64,000 bases of DNA from Pseudevernia furfuracea (taxonomy: Eukaryota > Ascomycota > Lecanoromycetes > Lecanorales > Parmeliaceae): NCBI GenBank assembly GCA_022315425.1, contig JAIUPT010000019.1, positions 806,001-870,000 of the forward strand. Direction: 5' to 3'. A model generated the notes under the pieces. That model was not told the origin of the DNA. It ran no database searches and worked only from the letters and a program-made list of their open reading frames with translations. Positions 10,645 through 23,150 of the stretch are shown piece by piece; the first letter of the stretch is position 1; each line of letters begins with the position of its first letter. Both the position numbers and the translations under genes were made by a program.

Positions 10645-12996
10645 TCAGCGATATCTGCGCGGTGGCGGTGGGCCACGGTCATAAATAATCTCTCTCTCTA
10701 TCACACGCTCTTCGTCCCACGGCGGTGGGAGTGCTAGTGGTCTCCGGGGCCGCTCGACAAATTCGCGCTCAGCTTGGATCTCACGGATACGTTCGCGGCG
10801 ATCCCGTTTGATGTCTTCGGTAAGTTCGACAAGGCGGAGGACATCCTCCTGTGTCGGTGGCCATGGTTAGGAGGGCTGCTTGGAAAGTAGAGTGAGGAAG
10901 AAGGAGACAGATGCTTACGTAGCGCAGATACTCCATTACATAATAGAACTCGTCAGTGTCCTCGAACTCATAGCCAACCTCCTTGATAGCTTCCTCGCTG
11001 ACGAGGTCTTTGGTAATCTCCGTCCACATTCTATCTTTCTTAGATTTCTCTGCTTCAAAACGCCTTCCTTTGTCTCTGGTGTCGATAATAGCGAGTTCAC
11101 GGACTTCTTCCTCTTCACGTCGCTCGCTGCGACGGACACCGTCCAAGGCGCGGCGACCACCAGTTTCGCGTTCGAAAACAATGTCTTCGTCATAGTGCTG
11201 ACCGTTACGAGAGCCACTGTGAATATCAATATTAGTCAAGGTGCATTTGAGGAGATAAATATGGCCCACCTCTGACGAATCTCAATTCGCTCGTCGCGCA
11301 CAGGAGCTGGAGACGGAGATCTCGGGCGAGGTGGAGTTCTCGCGCGTGGTGCTTCGCGCTGGAAGACAATGTCCTCATCATAGTGACGGCCGTTACGAGT
11401 ACCACTGTGAAAATGTTAGCATTTGATAGGGCTAACAGAATGGGAATACGCTTGGCGTGCCTTTGACGGATCTCAATTCGCTCGTCACGCACTGGAGGTG
11501 GAGAAGGGGACCTTGGGCGTGGAGGAGTTCTCGCGCGTGGTGGTTCGGGTGCTCGCTCGAAACCTAGTACTGTAAGCGAATGAAAACTCAAGAATCAAAC
11601 GCAGCCTACCATGGTCTATATGTCGGTGATGTGTTATAATTTCCTGAACGATTGGCGGGGCTCGTACAGGTCCTAGATCTCGGATTGGTTCCGGCTCTCG
11701 GACAGGTTCAGGTTCAGGTTCAGGTTCAGGTTCGGGAGAAGGCGACCTCTCATTGCGCCTGATAATGATTTGATCCTCATGCCGTCCTTTGTAATCGTCA
11801 TGCCGGAAGATAATATCGTCGTAATTCCTCTCTCTGGATTTCTCACGAGGTCTCTCACGAGGTCTTTCCCGCGCTCTCTCGCCTCGCCGTATTGTGATAT
11901 CTTCTTCCCTGAAGCCACCTCGAGATCCTGCCCTGGATCGGCCTTCGTCGCGGCGGACAATGATCTGCTCATCTTCCCTGAAGCCTCCTCTGGACTCTGC
12001 CCTGGATCGACCCTCGTCGCGGCGGACAATGATCTGTTCATCTTCCCTGAAATCACCTCTTGATCTTGCACGTGGTCGCTCTCGTTCACCACTGCTGATA
12101 GTAAGACTCTCCCTCTCATAGCTTGCTGCACGCGGCCTTCGCCTATCACGATCCGAGATGATGATCTCTTCCTTCTCGAAGCCTCTTTCTCTCCCCTTAG
12201 GCAGTCCCCTAGACCTCTCGTCCTTCTTGATGATAATCTCCTCATCCCTGAAATCCCTCTCCCTGTCCCTCTCGTCTCGTCTGATGATGATCTCATCTTC
12301 CCTGAAATCCCTCTCTCGCGACCTCTCCTTGTCCCTCTCGTCTCGTCTGATGATGATCTCTTCGTGTCTATAGTCCCTCTCTCGGGGCCTCTCCCTCTCT
12401 CTTTCCCGGACCGATATTTCCGTCCTCGTGGGACTCGGTTCTCTGATCACGGGCGCCCGAAAAACGTACTCCTCTCGTTCCTGGCGAACCTGCTGGGGTG
12501 GCAGAGGTGCTGGTTCTGCTCGACGGTAGACGTATTCCTCCCTCTCCGTCGCCACAGGAGCACCTCTAGGCCTGTAGGCTATCTCCCTGTCGATCTCCTC
12601 CCGTTCCACAAATTCTCTCTCTCGAAGTCTCTCACGCTCTCTAGGAGGTCCCCTAGCAATAATTACCTCATCCTCTACAAACTCCTTCTCTCGTGGTTTC
12701 TCCTTCTCTCTTGGTCCTCTGGCAATAATCACCTCATCCACTTCAACTTCTCTGCGTCGTGGTCTCTCGCGGGAGCGCTCTCTCTTTTCTTCTCGCAAGA
12801 CTAGTGGTCCAGCTTCCCGCCGGCCGTAGTCTTCTCGAAGGAACTCTGGTTCCCGCTCTGGCACTCGCCGACGCTCCCGTATCTCAACCTCCTCGTCGTA
12901 TACAGTACGTCGGCCATGGTTGCTAGATGGGTAGCGATCGCGTTCACGTTCGTGCTCTTCGTAGATCTCACTCGCAGGATAGCCTCGGCGGGACAT
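10645..12996 (-). CDS. Arg/Glu-rich repeat protein with fungal DUF8035-like C-terminal domain
   Basis: Exons, in order of translation: 12996-11610, 11569-11461, 11404-11270, 11216-10919 and 10848-10645, giving 710 aa. The N-terminal 460 residues are low-complexity charged sequence with many copies of a roughly 13-residue unit of the type [FY]RE[DE]E-x-I-I-[IV]-[RK]-[RK]-D-E and an EP dipeptide run. A Pro/Arg/Ser-rich middle follows. The C-terminus is globular and conserved in ascomycetes: MWTEITKDLV, YEFEDTDEFYYVMEYLRYEDV, LVELTEDIKRDRR and ERVIEREIIYD. This part resembles the DUF8035 family; the function is unknown. Composition recalls RS-like nuclear RNA-binding partners, but that is inference. 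One internal intron (11405-11460) needs a GC donor. Confidence 0.8.
11217..11460 (-). repeat. Tandemly duplicated exon-intron unit
   Basis: Exon 11270-11404 and the start of exon 10919-11216 both open with S-G-[ST]-R-N-G-[RQ]-H-Y-D-E-D-I-V-F. Exons 11461-11569 and 11270-11404 both end in VRDERIEIRQ. The introns between them (11217-11269 and 11405-11460) share TCAAATGC and a TTTCACAG-like end, so intron and exon were copied together. Confidence 0.7.
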
Positions 12997-13415
12997 GTTG
13001 CAATTTGGGGTGACTTGTTGGGCGTGAGGAAGCAGAATGTCTTCAGCAATAGGTTATGGGCAGATACTTTTGAACAAGAGTGTGATCTTCTAAGGTACGG
13101 TATTTATCATCTGCATGGTGATGAAGTCGTTAAAGAGTCTGCGTGATTGAGTTGAGAGGAGGGGTGCAGGTGCCTGGTGGTGCAATGTTGCTTGGCGAAG
13201 GGCTAAGGTACTACATCATTGGATGATGTTCAACCAATTACGGCTGCTTCGCAGGTCTCATATTGCGGTGAGGCAATTGTTCGGGCTGCAAGGCTACTTT
13301 AAAGACCGGCGACCATACGATGCCATTACTCGATAAGAAAGGTGATACAGTATCAGCGTTTCAGCTTTGGGCAATCTTCTACATGAGGCGGAATAGTGCT
13401 GTGATTATGCTAATA
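12997..13415. other. Upstream region of the minus-strand repeat-protein gene
   Basis: About 420 bp expected to contain the promoter of the gene starting at 12996. No coding sequence or defined motif is recognised. Confidence 0.4.
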
Positions 13416-14550
13416 CTAGGCAAGCCGTATAATTAAGATCATTTCGGCATGCTTGTGTAGTAAACGAACACACTCTGAAGGAAACCGAAAATCTGCCGTC
13501 GGATTGAGGAAGTTGGCTCTCAGAATGTACGACTTCTTCGTCCTAGAAAAGTCCACCTGGCAATAATGCCCACATAGATATCTGCTTGGTCCACCGGCTG
13601 CGGAGTGAATCCTTCCGGCAGCGACATCGAAAGCATACATAGCAAGGCAAAACACGTCATGTCCAATTCGCCAGCAGGAAATTCAGGAAACAACGATTGA
13701 TTCGAATGGAAAGGGCTAGATCCACGAAGAAAGCTCAAAATCCTTGTCACGAATAGATCCAACGTTCCTTGCCATTCAGACATCCAGGGAATCTGTGCCT
13801 TTGAAGGGCGCATTGTATAGAGCAGGCGGCTGCCTGTCATGTCCATGAGATGCCAGTCCATGATACGTTGCAACGCATAGAAATTCGTCTGCTGAGCTAG
13901 GTCCAGACTCTTCCAGTAGTCCAAAGCATGATCGAGTGGCCTTGATTCTGTCCCACGTCCCTGGAAAAGCAGGGCAGTAGCCAGGCACACAGATCTTTGT
14001 CCGTCATGAGTGGAGAGTATTGTTTCTTCGGAAATCCTTCAGCAGTCTTTCCCCGCCCCGGCAGAACGCGATCGAAAAGAGAAAGGTGCAACAAGTAAGT
14101 GCTGTATATGGTATCCAAGGCCATTAAGTAAGGGCATAGCACGCGAGGCATGAAAGCAGGGCAAGATCAGACATCCTCTCAATAGTGGCGGCCGTGAAAC
14201 ATAGCCTGCAAGCAATCTTCAATCTCCAAACGCCTGCGGCCTCCTTGTAAGTCGAGCTCGGTCCTTGCATGAGCGCTAGCCATGAAAAAATAACCTGAGA
14301 AGAAATACATATCTGGCATGAACAAACGACATCGCGCATGTACAAATGTAGGATCCGACATTCCAAGTAAACCAGCCTCGGATCATGAGGAATTTCTGTG
14401 ACGAGACCCCAAGCTATCGATGGCCACATCATAGCTAAAAAGAATGGGGTTTCGGCAACGGAGACAGTTAGGGAGACCCAGGAACATGTTGTCAAATAGG
14501 TAAAGCTGCAGAATCTTCTCACTCTAACGATCCGTTTGATGCAGGTCTCG
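13416..14550 (-). pseudogene. Degenerate protein-coding relic, family not resolved
   Basis: On the minus strand, protein-like stretches occur in changing frames with stops between them. The longest (13990-13520) reads with a natural residue mix: LLFQGRGTESRPLDHALDYW, then DWHLMDMTGSRLLYTMRPSK, FPAGELDMTCFALLCMLSM and PQPVDQADIYVGIIARWTFL. A second stretch (14522-14124) contains KILQLYLFDNMFLGLP in one frame and SVAETPFFLAMMWPSIAWGL in another. No set of introns was found that restores one frame. The texture resembles the C-terminal half of fungal Zn2Cys6 transcription factors, but no diagnostic motif is present, so I name no family. It may be a pseudogene or a badly resolved small gene. Confidence 0.4.
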
Positions 14551-14729
14551 AGATCCGGATACCAAATAAGATATGAAATTCTTAGGAGCCAGAAAGGACA
14601 CTCCCATTGTGACGGTCACAACGTGTTTCGGCTGTCCAAGTGCCAAGGTAGTCTGATGATAACAACGCCATAGATTTCTTCTGGGTATGAGGACAAAATA
14701 TGATACGGCCAGGATCTGGTAAAGCTAGT

Positions 14730-16020
14730 CTATCTTCGAGCACGACGTTCCTCCCGGATGGGCTCGGTCCTGTAGCCATCTCTCATTTGAGGAGAATCAC
14801 GGGGGTCGTATCCACGTGGCACAACTCCGGAAGGAGTAAAAGACCCACCTCTACCAGACTGAAGGGGTGGTATCGAGGAAACGTAATCATAGGCTCTAGG
14901 ATCATCGACAGCTCCATGCATTGACACATCCCCTGGGGAGCTCACGTAGGAAGGATAGCTAGGTATAGTTCTGGGATCCGGGCGTGTATCTAATCTGGGG
15001 TCCCTTGGGTCCATCCTGGGGTCTCTGGGGTCCATCCTGGGGTCTCTGGGATCCAACCTGAGGTCTCTGGGATCCAACCTGGGATCCCTGGGATCCATCC
15101 TGGTGTCCCTAGGATCTGCTCTGGAGTACGCCCTGGATTCCTCTCTAGGGTCCCTATATCCTCCTGCACTTGGATATGTGGGTGCTTGCCTGTATGATGG
15201 GCCTGGATTGGTATACTCATCTCCGTAGGTGTAGTTCGAATCATTGGTGCTAGGTCTGATGGAAGCTAGATGTCCTGGGGTCAAGTACCCCGACGTTGCT
15301 GGATAGCTTGGGCCTGGTTGATAGCTGGATCCCGACGGATACACGGATCCTGGATATGCAGCAGATCCAGCCCCGGTCGAGTATGCAGGCTGTGGAGCAG
15401 GCACCGCGTATGTGGGTTGGGATGGGAAACGATCTGGATACGGAGCGTCTTCTGCACCTGTTCTCAGTTCCTGACGCCGACTGGTCTCGGACTCCCCATA
15501 GGATATATCTAAACGCGCTTTAGCCACGTAGCTTGTAAGAGCGACTGAACAGCTCACCTTGGCCTCTTTTTCTCATTTCACGGTTCTCCGCAGCGTATGA
15601 GTTGGAAAGTTCGATCAGATCATCTAACATCTTCTGTTGATGATCAAAATGTATCAGCAACGAAGGGAGTAGCAGCTGGAAGAGGTCAAACTGACCGATG
15701 TGAATGGTCGGACAGCAGTGACAACATAACCGTTATTCCCCTGAACGGAGGTCAGTGAGATAGTCTTGTCGCTAGCAAGCACGTCGTCAAACATTGTAGG
15801 TTGAGGGCCTCGAGTAAGCCTCGGGTCCAAGATATTTGCAAATCTCTCGCTGCAAGACTTCACGATGAATGCCCTCGCCACTAACGAAAAACTCATTCAA
15901 TGCATCTTGCCTTGGCTTGGATGGTCTTGGTCTTTCTCTCTGGGGAGCAGGGACTGGTTCCTCGCGGCCTCCTCTTCGACGATCACGATCGTCTCGTGGG
16001 TCACGGTCGCGACGGGACAT
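14730..16020 (-). CDS. RfeG-like putative transcription factor
   Basis: Exons, in order of translation: 16020-15793, 15740-15696, 15633-15558 and 15508-14730, giving 375 aa. The N-terminus is Arg/Asp-rich (MSRRDRDPRDDRDRRRGG). It is followed by the conserved block NEFFVSGEGIHREVLQREI, CKYLGPEAYSRP, then after a short intron GYVVTAVRPFT. This is the pattern of fungal proteins annotated as transcription factor RfeG. The second exon is only 45 nt, and its donor (GTTTGA) is weak but keeps phase 0 across the conserved block. The long last exon is disordered: Pro/Ser/Tyr-rich with a run of D-P-R-D-[PL]-R-[LM] repeats. Nuclear function is presumed from the family name only. It lies on the same strand as the repeat protein at 10645-12996. 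Confidence 0.78.
14994..15125 (-). repeat. 24-bp tandem repeat encoding DPRDPRLD-type octapeptides
   Basis: About five imperfect copies of a 24-nt unit (seen on the plus strand as variants of CTGGGATCCAACCTGGGG...) encode successive DPRD-[PLT]-R-[LM] octads in the last exon of the RfeG-like gene. Confidence 0.8.
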
Positions 16021-17479
16021 GGCCGGGCTACGGGAAAGATTTGTGTGATATGAACCTGGCCTTGGTCACAGCAGAGAATGCGATGGAAAGAAGAAAGGAA
16101 ATTTCGGGATACCGAGGGATGGGAAGGCTGTCCGGAACCAAGTGGTTCTGTTGGGCAGCGAAGGGGTCCAGCGGCCTAGGCAGATTGTCCGGGTTTTTTT
16201 GGCGTCCTTGTAGAGAGTCCACCAGCTGGCTCCTTCTCACAGTGATAGTTGAAGGAAAGGTCTCCTAATCCGAGATGGAATGTTTGACTTGGAAGAATGC
16301 AGAGGATGAGAAAGGATGGACGGTGACAAGACAGAGGGGCAGGCATTTTTTAGTGTTCTCTTTTTAGCGTACTTTGCCGATCTATTGAATTCAAGGACTA
16401 GGACCTAGAAGGCGGCCAAAGCGTAAAGTAAGGCATCAGCGCATTTCATTGTTTACGAATCAGAACCCCAAATTAAAACAACCCGAATCTCTTTTTTGCC
16501 TGAATCTCCATCTTTCCTGCTGTAGAGCTGTCGTCCAAATCTTTCATATGCTCCTCAAGGTCAGCCAGAACAAATTGCCTTCCTGCCTCTGCTGCCTCTC
16601 TGAAACTCTTTTCCCTCAAAGCCTGCGCGTATGGCTACCCAGACTGCGTGCTTCTTCTCTATGCGCTCTCTGGTTGCCCTGCAATCCGTCGACTGTTGGA
16701 CCGGCAGCTTGAAAATTGCTTTTGCCGCGAGAAAGCGAGAAAGCGAGAAAGCGAGCAAGGGGCGACGACACGCCGATACGGCCAGGACGGGAGCGGGCCC
16801 GAGTTCATTAGTCAATGCCAATGATTAGATCTGCAAAAAAAGGACTACAGTACATACTTTACTCACGCAGGAGGGAATCCATCGGTATGGACGGACGAAT
16901 GGGGCCCTGTTGGTGCGCGCGGCGCTATACTTCATCGAGAGCTTCCCAGTCAGGAGGAGGTGGACGCCTCGAGCGTGGCGAGTGGTCAGGTGCGCTTACG
17001 CTTCTGCAGTGGCAAAAGATGTCGAGGTATCGAGGAGAGAGAGAGATGTCGAAAAGTGAGATTCTGCAATACTCGTACTTGAAGGTGGTCCTTTTGGCCC
17101 TTGCATACCCCCATCCTTAAATCCAAGCAATCCGGAAGACAAAAGCGCATGCAAGCTCGCTGTATTCAATAATCGACAACGCCAGCTAACCACAATTTAC
17201 TGAATCCGAGTCCCGTCTTTATTAGTGGTTAGTAACGTATCAGCTCGATTTTCGATATGTTAATGATCAGTCTTGGGGAAATCTAAGTGAGAGAACCGTT
17301 CTATGATTACATGGAGAGCTCTCTGAGCAGCTAATATGAGATAAAAATCTGGCCGAAGTATCGTGTCAAGATTCTGACGTGTGCAGCTACCTGTAGAAGC
17401 ATTGAACTTCAGCTCGTTCCTCAGTAACGAACTAAAGACCCAGAAAATGCTCTACCATAGAGCGATCCTTCGCTGACGT
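16021..17479. other. Intergenic region
   Basis: About 1.5 kb with no recognisable gene. A short repeated GAGAAAGC tract lies near 16730-16755. Confidence 0.5.
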
Positions 17480-17804
17480 GAACGCCAGAGCGTCCTGCTA
17501 TGTCTAGTGTTTGCTCTTCCAGCTTCGTGTGCGAGCCTGACATCTCCTAATAAGCTTCGCTTGCTCAAATATACTTGCGACACTGTCCTCCTCAAGCTCG
17601 ACAAAGTCCGTCTGGGCTTCTCTTCAACGAGAAGGGTGAAACATTGCCGTGAAGGACTTCGAATTGTTGATCAAGACCTCCCGCCCAACTGGGAAATGCA
17701 GGGTTCGCACGACAGGCCTCTTGCCGTTGCTATCTTCAACCTGATCATCGTATTCAATCATTCGATAATGAGACTCCGTCTTTGTCGATGAGAGTGATCG
17801 CCAT
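17480..17804 (-). pseudogene. BTB/POZ-like relic
   Basis: The minus strand starts MAITLIDKDG at 17804, then slips frame into RMIEYDDQVEDSNGKRPVV, LHFPVGREVLINNSKSFTAMF, a stop codon, and REAQTDFVELEEDSVASIFE. This order (aspartate-rich strand, pre-set 'VLxxNSxxFxAMF' helix, then 'EAQ-x(4)-V-x-L-x-EDS') is that of fungal BTB/POZ proteins. At least one frameshift and one stop are present, and the downstream helices are missing, so it is a truncated pseudogene. Confidence 0.6.
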
Positions 17805-18763
17805 TGGAGCGTTCCGTACTATAGGTCCGGTGGTCTAAGTACACTCTGGTGAGGCATGGCCAGGTTTGAAGGCTTTGTACAGATGGATTTCCTTTGAAAA
17901 GAGGGAAGTTAGCAAGATAGCTTCCGTCAATTGACCACGGACGAGGGGGAAATCTGAGACTGGAGGATGATGGAAAAGGTGATGTCAGGCAGGAAAGCCA
18001 CTTCAAATACAGATAACATGAAGATGTCCTTGAGAGAAACGGAATGCTGGATTCCAAGGTGAAATATTGATCCGTGGGGAAAAGACTGGGAAATAGAAGT
18101 TCGAGGTGTGAATGGGCAGGCTCACTACGTGTAGCTAAGCCGCCATTTGATACCTACACTTGCAATGAACAGAGCACATTATTGGTGATTCTGATTTCAT
18201 AAAACTTTAGCGTATGAGTTTTACGCCTCTTTTCTTGTCAATTTTGATATATCTCAGAGGATTTGTGATGGATTGCGATATAACGCAAAAGGATAACTTC
18301 CCAATCCGGCTTACCTTGGCCATTCTCTTCTTGCACCCTCTGTGGAGTCAACTGGAAGCTATTTTCGTAGTTCGAGTATCCTCACTGATGCCAATGGTCG
18401 AACCCAATCTCCAACTAACGGCTAGCGTGGTCTTCACAACAGCCTTTGGGCTATACTTGGTGCCCTGTACTGCTGTAATTACTTAAGAACGTTTGATAGA
18501 GGCTCTGTTGTCAGCATGATAAACGACCATTATTTCTTACGATTGTAAGAGTTCATCGTCAATAAAGGAATTTCATTTCGAGACACTGTGTTAGTTGACG
18601 ACTTGGCGCTGGAAATACGGAAACTTTTGCGGCTGTGTGAAAGTACATGCTGTAGATCTGTAAAGTACCACCAAATACGGCTATCAGTAAAGCTGAAAAA
18701 GCCCATCAAATCAAACACTAGCCCATACTTTCGAAGCTCCCCAATGATTCGCATGGCTTAGCC
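17805..18763. other. Intergenic region upstream of the TBC gene
   Basis: About 960 bp with no convincing gene. It should hold the promoter of the Rab GAP gene starting at 18764. Confidence 0.4.
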
Positions 18764-21700
18764 ATGTTCAATTCGCTCGTCCAAAAGGCCCAATCGCTCA
18801 TTGATCCTTCAGCATCACCGAGCTCTAGGCATACCGATGGCACTCCTCCAAAGGCGACGCTCTTTCGCCTTCAATTTCACCTTCCAGACTCCCAGACACC
18901 ACAGCACGAGATCACCGCGGAACTGTCCTTGTCTGCACCACACAGCTCTCGAGCTTCAGCACAAGGGCCGAGGGAGAAGCAGAAACCACAAGAGCGAGGG
19001 AATGCATACGTAGGGAAGCTGCATCTGAGCGAAAGCTTCTTGTGCTTCTCCACGCAGCCTACCAGCTTCCACCACAGTGCAAGCATCCAGGCTTCAAGCG
19101 CGTTCACAGGCCAGACACAAGGGGCGGGACCTGCAGGCAATGGATTTACTCTACCATTGTGTGCTATTCGAAGGGTTGAGCGGCTTCAAACACCCAATAG
19201 TCTATTCGCATTAGCAATCACGACATGGAATGGGTTCACCGCCCTCTCGGGCAAGCAGGGCAACGCAAGCGACGCTCAACGCTTCACAGTACAGCTTGCA
19301 GGTAGCAGACAAGCCTCGGAGCGCTTTTGTGATGGACTGAAGAAGGGCTTGAGGGACGGTGTCAAAGAGGTGGAGAATCTGAAAGCAGTAATTGGCGAAT
19401 GCTATTCCGAGTATCTACTATCTGGAGCCAACAAGGCGGAGCGGGAAAATGCTATGTTGGTGAATGGAGTAAAGGAGCCACCAGACGCAGGTCTTGGCAT
19501 GGTATTTAGATATCCAGGTGATGCCAAGAAGCTGAGGGAGCAGAGTAAGATGAGGCTGTGGAGAGAATACCTCCGAGGTGGGTAGGTGGTCTCCAATTGC
19601 ACAGCAGAGACTAATCTGTAGTCAGATAACGGCCGAAATGCTACACTCATCCGGCAACCTACGTTCCATAAGCTGATCAGAGTAGGCCTCCCAAACCGAC
19701 TCCGTGGAGAAATCTGGGAGCTCACATCGGGATCCTTGTACATGCGGCTCCAGAAACCCAGACTGTTCACAGATACGCTTTCGAAGTTCTCTGGACGTGA
19801 ATCTTTGGCTATCGACGAGATCGAGAAGGACCTTAATCGGAGCTTGCCGGAATATCCTGGCTTTCAGAGCGAAGAAGGTATTGGACGTCTCAGACGGGTC
19901 TTGACTGCTTACAGCTGGATCAACGAAGAAGTGGGCTACTGCCAAGCTATGAACATCGTGGTTGCGGCACTTCTCATGTAAGACACAGATCTCGGAATGG
20001 TGGCTACAGCTAACGAGCACAGCTATATGTCAGAATCGCAAGCCTTCTTCCTGCTTTCTGTTTTATGTGATCGACTTTTACCAGGATACTACTCTACAAC
20101 CATGTACGGTACGCTCTTAGACCAACGAGTGTTCGAATCTTTAGTCGAAAAGACAATGCCGATACTCTGGGAGCACCTTGTAAAGTCGGATGTACAGCTA
20201 TCTGTGGTATCCTTACCTTGGTTTCTTTCCCTTTATATTAACTCTATGCCTTTAATATTTGCATTTCGAGTTCTTGATGTCTTCTTCTTGGAGGGTCCGA
20301 AGGTGCTGTTTCAAGTAGGCCTCGCTATCCTGAGAATCAACGGAGAGGATCTTCTGGACATCACTGATGATGGTGCATTCATATCAATACTCAAAACCTA
20401 CTTCTCGCGCTTGGAAGAATCGGCACATCCAAAGTCGGAAAATGACAAGCTTCGCGCTGTGACCAAATTTCAAGAACTAATGGTGGTTGCCTTCAGGGAG
20501 TTCGCAGGTATCACTCAAAGCACGATATCCGAGCAACGGGCAAAGCACAAAGATGCTGTGCTTGACAACATCGAGAGTTTTGCCAAGAGGACGTCGATCC
20601 GAAATCTGGGACCTGAGAGCAAGCGTTTGAGCCTGGACGACCTGGGCTTCCTCTACGATCGATTCTATGGCATACTGTACGAGAGGGAGCAACGTATGCA
20701 GGTCATGCGGGAAGACATCGACCGACGTGCCAAAAATAGTAACGACAAGGCTACAGAACTCGTTACTGGCATTCTCGGCAATCACAGCATTGAGATAGGT
20801 CGAGTGGGTCTGGGACCTAGCCCGACCTTGATGAATTATGATGGTTTCAGGGAGTTTTTAGCCGGCATCACGCGGTGGGCTATCACAGATGCACCAACAT
20901 CCCACAAAGACTCTATGTCCGAGAGGGCGAGTAGCATATATTCTGGGCACAGCGGAAGAGGAGGTAGCCCTTCGATGTCGCCATGGGGTGCAGGCAATTC
21001 CGAGCCTGCAGACCATGACTTTATGCAACGGCTGTATGGAAAGTGGAACAAGGATGATAATGACGGCTTGAGCCTACAAGATGTGGTCACCGGTCTAGCA
21101 CGCGTCAAAGGTACAACAGACATCATGACTAGCATCAGCTATTTTTTCGATTTATACGATGATGATCATGATGGTAAAGTGGACAGAGAAGGAATCTTAC
21201 GCATTTCGGAAGCTTTGCTCTTCCTGACGCGGAGAGGTCTTGGAGGGAGCCCCGCACCATCGTCAATCTCAATTGCTTCCACCCTTGATGAGGTTACAGA
21301 CCCGAAAAGTTCAAGTGCAGATGAAAGATTTCTTTCCAGTATCAGTGCCTTCATCCGTCGCTGTTTCGAATATGCGGACCCCGACCATCCCCAGAACCAA
21401 AACAACATCACTTCCCTTCCTGATATCGACCTCAATATCAGTATAGACAATTTCACAGTTGGGGATTCCGACTCCGAAGAAGATCTCCTTGACCTTGGTC
21501 CTAAACCCACGTCCCCTCAACAACATCCGCCTTCGAATCCACCACTAGTCGCATTACCTCGTCGCACTTCATCGTTAAGCCACACCCAGTCTAAATCAAT
21601 ATCCAAACGATCCGCCAACATCGCTCTCGACCCTTCCAACCCTCTTCACATCACCCTTCCAACCTTCCGCATGGTGATTCTCGCCGATGAACTGCTCCAA

Positions 21701-22180
21701 CAGTTCTTTGAATCAGCTTTCCCAGCCTCCTTCCACCTTTCGGACCATCCAGCACAATCACCATCGCGGACACCATTGACGACCTTCTCTTCGCCCACGC
21801 CCACGGTGCCTGCTGCACCTCGCGGTGGCATCGTGCCACCTGCAAAGGGATTGAGAGGTGTGTTGGACAACATTGTTAGCGATGGCATGAGAGTAGCAGG
21901 CGAAGTCCGTAAGAGGGTAGACGAAGCACAGAGAGAGATGGAGAGGAGTGCGTTACAACGCTCTGAAACTGATATAGACGACGAAGAAGACAAAGGAGCG
22001 TATGCCGGGGAGGCGGATCGAAGGAGTGTAAGAGAAGGTGATAGAGAGCTATTGGAGGGAGAGGAGGCGGTTGTGGGAGTCGGCAGGTGTGGGGGCCTGC
22101 AGGTAGAGGAAGAGCTAATAGGAGGCACGAATGCAGAGGCTAGCTCTAAAGAGAAGGGAAGGATTGAGTTCGAGCGATAA
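18764..22180 (+). CDS. Rab GTPase-activating protein, GRAM-TBC-EF hand (GYP2/MDR1-like)
   Basis: Exons 18764-19577, 19626-19977 and 20023-22180 give 1107 aa. The N-terminal part (about 70-180) has a GRAM-type region (GKLHLSESFLCFST). The TBC domain (about 285-500) contains both catalytic fingers, IEKDLNR with the arginine (about 342) and YCQ (about 376-378), and the family blocks VGLPNRLRGEIWELTSGS and VVSLPWFLSLYINSMP. An EF-hand-like loop follows near 768 (DLYDDDHDGKVDREGI), preceded by a second acidic loop (KWNKDDNDGLSLQDV). The tail is Ser/Pro-rich and then Glu-rich. It stimulates GTP hydrolysis by Rab/Ypt GTPases in membrane traffic. The first intron uses the second of two nearby AG acceptors (19625); the first would give a stop. 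Confidence 0.92.
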
Positions 22181-23150
22181 CATGAGTTGGGCGTGTGCTG
22201 GCGTTTTGGGTTTGTTGTATGCTGATATGGCAAGGGCATCTATGGAAAAGGCGAGAAACTGGTTCTTGATGCAGGGCCAGCAGGGATCTCGAATTCGAGC
22301 AGAGTTCTACATGTGCTCAGCGAAGTTCGATCTCCGCATTGCATGACAAGGTTCAATCAAAATGTTTTGTTCTTTCTTTAAACCTCGTTGTTGACCTCAG
22401 CCTTCCGCAGAGACAGGGGCCCGGCAGACTCTCATGCTCGTCGCGTTGTGTTCCTCTATTGAGAGTAAGCAGCTCTTCTGAGTATGCTCTATGGTCCTCG
22501 AAAGAGTATTGAAGACAGTTGCAGTACTCTTGGCTGGGCTTGGAGATAGTTCTTGCGGCAGCCCCAGCCCCGACTCACACGGTCGACAGTTTGCCTGATT
22601 CTAAATAACAAACTCCGCAAGGCGTGTCCAAGCTGATACCAGATTAGCCTGCACGTTTGAAGAGAACTTGAGTGCTTGTGTACCCGAAGTTTAAAGGCAT
22701 CTTACTACAACACAGCTAGATTTGACGGCAAGCAACTGGTACTGGTTAGCGGGTAACAAGTTTAGGCGAACGTGTGAAGGAAGATGATCTTTGGGCATTC
22801 CCTTTGTCATAGCGCTGGTGTTTCAGTCTGATTCTTTGTCAAGTCCCACTAGCGCGACATTCCGCATCCAACTTCACTTTCAAGATCACCAACCCTCTGA
22901 CTGCACAACCCAGCACAACTCCTCTCGTAATCTCTTTTATCAATCCACGACCACCAGACTACACACATTGCTTGAACCAGCAAGTCAGATCTCACACTCA
23001 CAATTCATCAACACTACCAAGTAACCAAATACAGTCCTCACACAATCCACCGCATCCCATCTCACATCTGTCTTCGTCGACACCGCCAACCCCGCACCTC
23101 ACCCAACCCACTGCATCAAGCAACAGGGTTTCGACCCACCCACTGTACGA
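22181..23150. other. Intergenic region / 5' leader
   Basis: About 970 bp without a gene. The last 300 bases are C/A-rich with many short pyrimidine tracts, as in long fungal 5' leaders, and run into the ATG at 23151. Confidence 0.5.

Noticed and set aside
11673..12373. Long open frames on both strands within the Arg/Glu-rich gene
   Set aside because: Periodic coding repeats keep the other frames open; they hold no independent motif.
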